A stretch of 5,574 bases of DNA from an uncultured Flammeovirgaceae bacterium (lineage in GTDB: Bacteria > Bacteroidota > Bacteroidia > Cytophagales > Cyclobacteriaceae): positions 1 to 5,574 of the forward strand of contig CAMLLI010000344.1 of NCBI GenBank assembly GCA_946480685.1. The letters run 5' to 3'. A program made the translations under genes and the position numbers. Each line of letters opens with the position of its first letter. Position 1 is the stretch's first letter. Of the stretch, positions 1 to 5,574 are shown piece by piece. The notes under the pieces were generated by a model, which saw only the letters and a program-made list of their open reading frames with translations, was not told the origin of the DNA and made no database searches.

Positions 1-2646
1 ATTATCAAGATCAACGGTCTGAATACAATTCCACCAGCCGTCTGATTGTTCAAGACCTTTTACTACCGGAACCTTCTTAAGTTGTTTGCCATCATTCTGA
101 AATATAGTAACAGGCATCCACTCGCCTACGATGAGAAGATCCGGATAATTATCAGAATCGTATTTAAACCAACGCGCATCCGTTACCATGCCGAGTCGTT
201 TCAACTCGGGTGCAAATGCCGGTGGCGCTTCTGCAAAGTTACCTTTACCATCGTTGATCAGTATCAATTGATCGCATGGCAAGCCGTAGTATGAAGACAT
301 AACACGCGTGCCTACAAAAAGATCAAGGTCACCATCGCCATCCACATCTGCCGGACGAACACAACTTCCACTTTGATAGAGTGACGGAATATGATTTACG
401 GTTTTCTCAAATACAGGTATACCATTTTTCAGTCCCTTGTTTTCATATAGCCGATCAACGTTCGGCTGCGACTGTGTTGAGTATTCAGAACTACCGGTAA
501 CAACATACAGATCGAGATCACCATCATTATCTGCGTCAAAGAACACTGCATCGATATCTTCGCTTAATGAATCGGGCAGAAAAATATCATCTGCTGCAGA
601 GACAAATTTATTGCCTGCTTTCTGAATATATAGTTTACCCGGATCGCCTACCGATCCACCGAGGTAAAAATCATCGAGACCATCGTTATTCAAATCTGCC
701 TTCGCAAAAGCAGGCCCTTCCGTGGACAGCATGCTATATTGCAAACGGTTATGATCGAATTCATTATAGTCGTTTTCGGTGTGGCGTATTTCGGTATAGG
801 CTACTTCCTGCAGAAGCGGTTTTACCCTTGCAGGTTTGGGTGTTATATATACTTTTGAGTTTGCATAATCGATGGCCAGCGTTTGATCAGCTTTAACAGC
901 GCTCATCGTTTCAATCTTTCCATCGGGCCATGTAACAACAACACTGTCGGCCTGCTGATGTGTACCTAAACCAAGCGTCATCTTATAATCCATGCTGGAT
1001 TGAAATCCACGGATCGGCATATGATCACTTTGAATAACTTCCTTTCCTATAAATGCTTTTACACAGGCCCCGAGTCCAAACACATTACCGGCTGTACCTT
1101 TAAAGGTAAATGCGAGAAAATGATTTTTATTCTGCTCGCGCGACTGGTTACGATATACGAATGCTTCCTGGTTTACATTGTTTACAATCAAATCCAAATC
1201 ACCATCGTTGTCCAGGTCGCCATAGGCAGCACCATTGGAAAAACTAGGTTCATCCAATCCCCAGTCTTTCGACACGTTGGTAAACTGCATATTTCCCTGT
1301 TGCGTAAACATATAGTTGCTGAGTTTTACCGAAGGCATCTTCTCAACAAATTCCTTGAAGTCGATTTTCTTTCCTTCTATAGCTGCACGCATTTGTTCAC
1401 TGCTTCCCAGGAATTCAACGAAATCCTGGTTGGTTACATCTTTGTAAATGCCATTGCATACATATATATCTTTATAGGCATTGTTATCGAAGTCAGCAAT
1501 CAACGCGCCCCAGCTCCAGTCCGTAGCAGAAACACCGGCCAGTTCACCGATCTCGCTGAAGGTTCCATCCTGGTTATTCAGTTGCAACATGTTGCGCATG
1601 AACTGGTGATAGTATCCGTTCCGCAGACGAAGCTGGTATACATCGTATGTCTCAAATGCAGATATAGTCTTGAGGCGATAGTCGTCTTCCGGATACATAT
1701 CGGTTGAGAAAATTTCCGGGTAGCCATCGTTGTTCAGGTCAGCGAGGTCTGCTCCCATGGAAAACATGCTGATGTGTCCCATATAGTTTTCAAGCGATTC
1801 CTTGAACGTACCATCGTGATTGTTGATATAGAGATAATCGCGTTCGTAAAAATCATTGGAGATATACATGTCGGGCCAGTTATCCTGGTTTACATCCCCT
1901 ACCGTTACGCCCAAACCAAAACCGATAACACTTCCATATATACCGGCAAACTCGCTTACATCTGTAAAGTGTCCTTTATCGTTACGATAGAGTTTATGTC
2001 CACCAAACTCATCACGAATGTGTCGCAGGTTTCGATACCCCAGCGATGAAACGGGGCGATACGAATTATTCAACACATAGCAATCGAGATCGCCATCTTT
2101 ATCGTAATCAAAAAAAGCAGCGTGTGTTGAGAAGCCACGATCGGCCAGTCCGTATTCTTCTGCGCGATCGGTAAAGGTTAAGTTACCATTGTTGATGAAG
2201 AGCTCGTTCTCACGTTTACCTCCACTTACATCGCCTGCGTTGCAAACATATATATCCAGCAAACCATCGGCATTAACATCGGCAATGCTCACTCCGGTAG
2301 ACCATATCTTGTTTCCTTTCACTCCGGCCTTTTCTGTGATGTCTTCAAACTTCCAGTTGCCTTTGTTCAGGTATAGCTTGTTATCGCCCATGTTGGAGGT
2401 GATATATACATCGGCAAGACCATCATTATTAAAATCACCTATACCAACGCCACCACCGTTGTAGTAATTACGATACCGGAAAACATCAAAGTCTTCCTTG
2501 AGTATAAGATTATTTTCAAATGTAATTCCTGTTTCTGCGGAAGGCAGACGTTGAAAAAGTGTATTTTTTACAGGGGCGGATTCTTCGCTGTCTTTGCTGC
2601 ATGCCACAACAACCAACACGAGAGCTACCAGAAAAAATCGATGCAT
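1..2646 (-). CDS. FG-GAP/VCBS repeat lipoprotein with central ASPIC/UnbV domain (CRTAC1-like), 3' end cut by window
   Basis: The minus strand reads open from ATG at 2646 to base 1, giving 882 codons with no stop; the C-terminus lies outside the window. Residues 1-16 are a lipoprotein signal peptide (short MHR start, hydrophobic run, Cys16). SKDSEES follows, an acidic patch resembling the Bacteroidota surface-export signal. Calcium-loop motifs of the DxNxDGxxD type begin at residues 71, 123, 180, 251, 303, 385 and 477. An ASPIC/UnbV domain spans about 508-594 (GLGACVKAF, GFQSS, LGLG, WPDG). Further motifs begin at 651, 704, 767 and 828, and another appears to start at 879 (DLDN). The loops at 385 and 828 are degenerate. 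Such repeats build beta-propellers as in integrin alpha chains; full-length relatives as I recall them are around 1,100 residues. A cell-surface, calcium-stabilised binding or adhesion role is inferred. No catalytic motif is seen, and the molecular function of this family is not established. The start is chosen because it gives a complete lipoprotein signal; no Shine-Dalgarno is present. Confidence 0.9.
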   Translation of the reverse strand, partial: MHRFFLVALVLVVVACSKDSEESAPVKNTLFQRLPSAETGITFENNLILKEDFDVFRYRNYYNGGGVGIGDFNNDGLADVYITSNMGDNKLYLNKGNWKFEDITEKAGVKGNKIWSTGVSIADVNADGLLDIYVCNAGDVSGGKRENELFINNGNLTFTDRAEEYGLADRGFSTHAAFFDYDKDGDLDCYVLNNSYRPVSSLGYRNLRHIRDEFGGHKLYRNDKGHFTDVSEFAGIYGSVIGFGLGVTVGDVNQDNWPDMYISNDFYERDYLYINNHDGTFKESLENYMGHISMFSMGADLADLNNDGYPEIFSTDMYPEDDYRLKTISAFETYDVYQLRLRNGYYHQFMRNMLQLNNQDGTFSEIGELAGVSATDWSWGALIADFDNNAYKDIYVCNGIYKDVTNQDFVEFLGSSEQMRAAIEGKKIDFKEFVEKMPSVKLSNYMFTQQGNMQFTNVSKDWGLDEPSFSNGAAYGDLDNDGDLDLIVNNVNQEAFVYRNQSREQNKNHFLAFTFKGTAGNVFGLGACVKAFIGKEVIQSDHMPIRGFQSSMDYKMTLGLGTHQQADSVVVTWPDGKIETMSAVKADQTLAIDYANSKVYITPKPARVKPLLQEVAYTEIRHTENDYNEFDHNRLQYSMLSTEGPAFAKADLNNDGLDDFYLGGSVGDPGKLYIQKAGNKFVSAADDIFLPDSLSEDIDAVFFDADNDGDLDLYVVTGSSEYSTQSQPNVDRLYENKGLKNGIPVFEKTVNHIPSLYQSGSCVRPADVDGDGDLDLFVGTRVMSSYYGLPCDQLILINDGKGNFAEAPPAFAPELKRLGMVTDARWFKYDSDNYPDLLIVGEWMPVTIFQNDGKQLKKVPVVKGLEQSDGWWNCIQTVDLDN

Positions 2647-2669
2647 GCTGAGATTATATAACACGGCTG

Positions 2670-2711
2670 AAAAATAAAAAAAGAAGGCAAGTAATATACA
2701 CTTGCCCTCTT
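2670..2711 (-). terminator. Rho-independent terminator after the SusC-SusD-TIG genes
   Basis: On the minus strand GGCAAGT (2706-2700) pairs perfectly with ACTTGCC (2692-2686) across a 7-base loop. After one mismatch the stem is extended by AAGA/TCTT-type pairs on the outside (2711-2708 with 2684-2681). A long T-rich tract follows at 2685-2670, interrupted only by one C and one A. It begins 31 bases past the TAG stop of the TIG gene and ends 23 bases before the ATG of the FG-GAP gene, so it lies between two co-directional genes. Read on the plus strand the hairpin lacks a good T-run, so it is directional. Confidence 0.85.
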
Positions 2712-2742
2712 TAAAAATTAGAAATACATCTATTGATCTTTC

Positions 2743-3618
2743 CTAATTAACAGTAAAATTATCGGATGATGTACCCGTTTTCTCATCTACTGTTACAGAT
2801 ACTTTTCCAGTCGTTGCACCTTCAGGAACAACAACTGTTAATGATGTTGTTGACGCTTCCGAGATCGTTACTATAACGCCGTTGAACTTCACCACATTGT
2901 TCGCTGCTGTAGGGCTGAAATTTGTTCCTGTAATAACTACAGTCGCGCCTACAATGCTGCTTTTAGGTGTAAAGCTGGTTACCGCCGGACTCAGCGCAGT
3001 AAAATCTGCCGGTGAGGTTGCAACACTTGAAACGCCTTGTACTTCAACAGTAATTTTTCCAGTCGTTACACCTTCCGGTACTTTTACCGTGAGTGATCTG
3101 GCTGCTGCACTGGTTGGAGTCTCTGCTGTTATACCATTAAACTTCACAATGTTTTGTGAAGGCGTTGTACTGAAATTTACTCCTTTGATTGTAACCGTAG
3201 CACCATCAGCACCATTGCCAGTGTTCGGCGTAAAACTCAAAATAACCGGAGCCGGTGTACCTGCAGTTACGGCAAAAGAAGATGCTGAAGTTCCGGTATG
3301 ACCATCCACTTCAACAGTGATCTGCCCGCTCGTTGCACCCGCTGGTACCAGTGCCTGGATGGAGGTAGAAGATATCTCCAACGTCTCTGCTTCAACACCG
3401 TTGAACTTTACCGTTGTAGGTTTTGTCGTGCTGAAGTATCTGCCCGAGATCGTAACAAATGTTCCGACAGGACCACCTGCGGTTGGCGAGAATGCAGTAA
3501 CCATCGGATCACCAACAGTAGCATCTTCCTCATCGCAAGCTTGTAGCAACCATACTGCGACAACCGCACTAAGTGCTAAAAAATATTTGATATTTATTTT
3601 TTCTATAAGTCTGCTCAT
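2743..3618 (-). CDS. IPT/TIG-repeat surface lipoprotein, candidate SusE/F-position protein
   Basis: This is a complete 291-residue gene, ATG at 3618 and TAG at 2743-2745. Residues 1-27 form a signal peptide with lipobox LQAC and lipidated Cys28. DEED follows directly, a strongly acidic start that fits export to the outer face of the outer membrane in Bacteroidota. The rest is three IPT/TIG immunoglobulin-like repeats at about 39-117, 124-207 and 212-290. Each has an F-(S/T)-P opening, a G-x-x-V-x-I-x-G strand followed by (Y/N)FS, a VKFNG turn, a VP-(A/E)-G-x-(T/S)-(S/T)-G motif and a closing strand. The third repeat ends at the last residue, leaving no room for a separate C-terminal ligand-binding domain. 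It starts 21 bases after the susD stop, so it is surely co-transcribed. The position matches genes for surface glycan-binding proteins in Sus-type loci. A role as ligand-binding accessory or spacer next to SusCD is inferred; the ligand is unknown. Confidence 0.88.
   Translation of the reverse strand: MSRLIEKINIKYFLALSAVVAVWLLQACDEEDATVGDPMVTAFSPTAGGPVGTFVTISGRYFSTTKPTTVKFNGVEAETLEISSTSIQALVPAGATSGQITVEVDGHTGTSASSFAVTAGTPAPVILSFTPNTGNGADGATVTIKGVNFSTTPSQNIVKFNGITAETPTSAAARSLTVKVPEGVTTGKITVEVQGVSSVATSPADFTALSPAVTSFTPKSSIVGATVVITGTNFSPTAANNVVKFNGVIVTISEASTTSLTVVVPEGATTGKVSVTVDEKTGTSSDNFTVN
2749..3504 (-). repeat. Three tandem IPT/TIG coding repeats
   Basis: The three protein repeats are encoded at about 3504-3268, 3249-2998 and 2985-2749, each roughly 240-250 bases. 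Similarity remains visible in the DNA: the segments 2803-2829 and 3055-3081, encoding the VP-E-G-x-TTGK turn of repeats 3 and 2, differ at 3 of 27 positions. The VKFNG-encoding blocks (around 2878-2892, 3129-3143 and 3399-3413) are also alike. Repeat 1 is the most diverged of the three by eye. Confidence 0.75.
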
Positions 3619-3639
3619 AAAGTAGAAAGTTAAATGAAA

Positions 3640-5154
3640 TTATTCGCCTACATATCCAGGATATCCCTTGTTCTGTTTCAGGTTTGGATTGGAATCCAAC
3701 GCCTGTTGAGGAATAGGATATAGTACACGAAATGATTCGGTGTTGTTTTTATCCTGCCATGTATTATTGAATGTACCGAATCGGATCTGGTCATTCCTTC
3801 TTAATCCTTCCCAGTATAGCTCTCTGCCACGCTCAGCTAATATATCAGCCTCTGTAATGGAACCGAGTGCTGAAGCTCCGCGAAGCGTACGAAGAGCATT
3901 TATCTGTGTGAGTGCAGTAGCATTGTCGCCTTTCCGGAAGAGGGCTTCGACTTTCATCAGGTATACATCTGCATAACGCAGAAATATATACTTGCCTTTA
4001 TCCAGCGGGTGATACTTGATTACACGAATACCTGCCTCGGTAGACGCACCGGACAGTGGTACTTCTGGTGTAAACGCAAGCGGCTGACTATTTCTTGCAT
4101 TGATGATGATTGAACCATCATCTTTATACTGTTGTCCGATAAGGAATCCGCGTCCTAATCCGGAGTACAATGTTCCGTTCGGATTTGCTGCGATACCTTT
4201 TCTGACATCATCGTCTTCAAACGTAGCATAGAAATCTGCGAGCGTTGCAAAACCATTCCATCCGTCCGGATTGTTATTGTAGTGCAAAGTCATTCTATAC
4301 CGGTTTTCAGGTGTACCGGTAGGACTGGTAAAGATTATCTCTTTCTGAGCAGATGTAGTAAAGTTAACGAAGTACTGATCTTCCAATCCATAGCCTAATG
4401 CAGCTACCTGGTTGGCATACTCAATAACTTTGTCCATATCTGCATTATCAAATGTATACGGACCTTCTGGTGCAGAAGCCAGGTATACCGCTTTATTCAA
4501 ATATAGTCTTGCCAGCATGGTATAAGCCGCTGCCTTCGATGCTTTTGAATTTTCAGATGAAGGCGCAGGACTTGGCAGGTTTGGAAGCGCTTCTTCGAGG
4601 TCTTTCACGATAAAAGCAAACGCTTCAGCGCGGGTTAAAACTCTCGGGTTTACATCTACTCCTTCTCCTACTTCTCTGAATGGAACTTTACCATATAAAT
4701 CCATTACGTGCCACATAAAAAAGGCACGCAGAAATTTAGCTTCTGCAGCTTGTTGTGCTGACGGACTGGAAGCAAGTACCTGGTTACATTTATAGGCACG
4801 CTGGTTCAATTGGTTCCATGCATTTACAACATAGGTGTGCGTTGGATCCCACGTGTGCTGGTATAATTGTCTCCATACACCATTGTCGCCCCAGTCTGTT
4901 CCACGCGTTGGTGGTATCATTTCATCCGTAGTGTGCTCGTAGAGAGCATATACTCCGGCCTGATCAGTAAAGGCGCTCAAATCACTATATGTACCGGCAA
5001 GAATCTCAGTAGGGTTTCCGGCTGTTGTTCCTCCTGAACCATCTATCACAATAGAATCTACTTCGTCTGTCTCAAGATTAGTACATGCCGAAAAAGTAAG
5101 CAGCACGCTAAGGCTACCCAATAAAAAGTGTTTTGAAAATTTATTGTAAGTCAT
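3640..5154 (-). CDS. SusD/RagB-family nutrient-binding outer-membrane lipoprotein
   Basis: This is a complete 504-residue gene, ATG at 5154 and TAA at 3640-3642, of usual length for the family. Residues 1-23 form a signal peptide ending FSAC, with lipidated Cys24 followed by TNLETDE. Family landmarks are present in order. At about 136-162 is the helix AEAKFLRAFFMWHVMDLYGK followed by VPFREV. At 207-224 is the TPR-like AAAYTMLARLYLNKAVY segment. The C-terminal SusD region has YIFLRYADVYLMKVEAL (389-405), INALRTLRG (418-426), ILAERGRELYWEGLRR (438-453) and the closing YPIPQQALDSNP (479-490). SusD proteins sit on the SusC barrel as a hinged lid and capture oligosaccharide or other polymer fragments for TonB-driven import. 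The start lies 6 bases after the susC stop, indicating tight coupling. The sequence gives no reliable clue to the ligand. No frameshift or truncation is seen. Confidence 0.96.
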   Translation of the reverse strand: MTYNKFSKHFLLGSLSVLLTFSACTNLETDEVDSIVIDGSGGTTAGNPTEILAGTYSDLSAFTDQAGVYALYEHTTDEMIPPTRGTDWGDNGVWRQLYQHTWDPTHTYVVNAWNQLNQRAYKCNQVLASSPSAQQAAEAKFLRAFFMWHVMDLYGKVPFREVGEGVDVNPRVLTRAEAFAFIVKDLEEALPNLPSPAPSSENSKASKAAAYTMLARLYLNKAVYLASAPEGPYTFDNADMDKVIEYANQVAALGYGLEDQYFVNFTTSAQKEIIFTSPTGTPENRYRMTLHYNNNPDGWNGFATLADFYATFEDDDVRKGIAANPNGTLYSGLGRGFLIGQQYKDDGSIIINARNSQPLAFTPEVPLSGASTEAGIRVIKYHPLDKGKYIFLRYADVYLMKVEALFRKGDNATALTQINALRTLRGASALGSITEADILAERGRELYWEGLRRNDQIRFGTFNNTWQDKNNTESFRVLYPIPQQALDSNPNLKQNKGYPGYVGE

Positions 5155-5160
5155 AAATTT

Positions 5161-5574
5161 TTATTTAAAAGACACATTAACACCAAATGTAAATACCCTC
5201 GCCCGCGGATACGATGTATAATCTATACCTGCAGAAGGGACACCATCAATAGATTTGTTTGTGTTAACTTCTGGATCCTGTCCGGAGTAATCTGTAATAA
5301 CAAACAGGTTCTGTCCGGTAACAAAGAATCGAAGTGATGATATAAATGTATTCTGTGTATTTACATTATATCCCAACGTTACATTTTGCAGTCTTACAAA
5401 CGATCCGTTTTCCAGGAAGCGTGTAGAAACATCCGGAGAACTTACGCGGGTCTCCCCACTGTTCACTACATCTGTTGTCGTATTTCTTCCGCTGGCCAAT
5501 GCACCTGCAGTGAAGAATGCGTTTGCTGTGTTGTTATATATTTTATGCCCGAACTGACCAGAGAAGAAGAAACT
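5161..5574 (-). CDS. SusC/RagA-family TonB-dependent outer-membrane receptor, C-terminal 137 residues only
   Basis: The frame is open from the window edge at 5574 down to the TAA at 5161-5163. The 5' part of the gene (plug, carboxypeptidase-like domain, TonB box and most of the barrel, normally about 1,000 residues in total) lies beyond the window. The visible part carries the standard C-terminal signature of SusC proteins: FFFSGQFGHKIYNNT, then FLENGSFVRLQNVTLGY, then FFVTGQNLFVITDYSGQDPE, then YPRARVFTFGVNVSFK. The last is a final beta-strand with an aromatic near its end, as outer-membrane barrels need for assembly. With the adjacent SusD it would import a bound ligand across the outer membrane, powered by TonB-ExbB-ExbD. 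A TTG at 5499-5497 in this frame is internal (Leu), not a start. Confidence 0.95.
   Translation of the reverse strand, partial: SFFFSGQFGHKIYNNTANAFFTAGALASGRNTTTDVVNSGETRVSSPDVSTRFLENGSFVRLQNVTLGYNVNTQNTFISSLRFFVTGQNLFVITDYSGQDPEVNTNKSIDGVPSAGIDYTSYPRARVFTFGVNVSFK

Noticed and set aside
1000..1707. Plus-strand open frame of 235 codons
   Set aside because: It lies wholly antisense to the FG-GAP/ASPIC gene, and its translation shows no family features. The minus-strand frame has clear domains throughout.
1..2646. Possible frameshift or pseudogene in the large left-hand gene
   Set aside because: Codon-by-codon reading from 2646 gives exactly 882 sense codons to base 1 with motifs in the same frame throughout, so the visible part is intact.
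2651..2660. TATATAAT-like string just before the FG-GAP gene as a promoter
   Set aside because: It is only a few bases from the ATG, resembles the enteric rather than the Bacteroidota -7 element and has no partner -33. Similar TATATA strings occur many times inside the coding regions, where they come from Ile-Tyr and Val-Tyr codon pairs.
2749..3504. Repeats as a possible CRISPR or other non-coding array
   Set aside because: The repeat unit is about 240-250 bases, diverged, in frame and explained by TIG protein domains.
2882..3625. Overlapping plus-strand open frames of 139, 82 and 102 codons
   Set aside because: They are antisense to the TIG gene. Their apparent repetitiveness simply mirrors the TIG repeats on the other strand.
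5161..5499. A possible separate 112-codon minus-strand gene starting at a TTG
   Set aside because: The frame continues upstream without a stop to the window edge and encodes typical SusC barrel sequence, so this is the 3' end of susC.

Overview
The window looks like part of a Bacteroidota chromosome, plausibly Cytophagales- or Chitinophagales-like, although the genus cannot be read from it. The evidence is a SusC/SusD outer-membrane uptake pair, three consecutive lipoproteins with acidic residues just after the lipidated cysteine, and starts with no Shine-Dalgarno sequence. All four genes are on the minus strand, so transcription runs from high to low coordinates. Both ends of the window cut through genes.

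Layout in transcription order: (1) 5574-5161, the last 137 codons of a SusC-family TonB-dependent outer-membrane receptor; (2) 5154-3640, a complete SusD/RagB-family surface lipoprotein; (3) 3618-2743, a small lipoprotein made almost entirely of three IPT/TIG immunoglobulin-like repeats; (4) a 96-base gap holding a strong minus-strand intrinsic terminator; (5) 2646-1, a very large lipoprotein gene with FG-GAP/VCBS-type calcium-binding repeats and a central ASPIC/UnbV domain. This last gene is open for all 882 codons to the window edge, where its 3' end is cut off. It has no internal stop and fills the left half of the window. No gene-free stretch exceeds 96 bases.

The first three genes are 6 and 21 bases apart and are almost certainly one operon. 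SusC would form the TonB-driven barrel and SusD the lid that captures a ligand. The TIG lipoprotein sits in the SusE/SusF (surface glycan-binding protein) position. The FG-GAP/ASPIC protein is in line with them but separated by the terminator, so it is probably expressed at a lower level by read-through or from its own promoter. No glycoside hydrolase, peptidase, sensor or sigma/anti-sigma pair is visible, so the substrate cannot be assigned. The components belong to known families. The most interesting points are the terminator placement, the absence of a recognisable ligand-binding module in the TIG protein, and the unexplained role of the multi-calcium-site protein beside an uptake pair.
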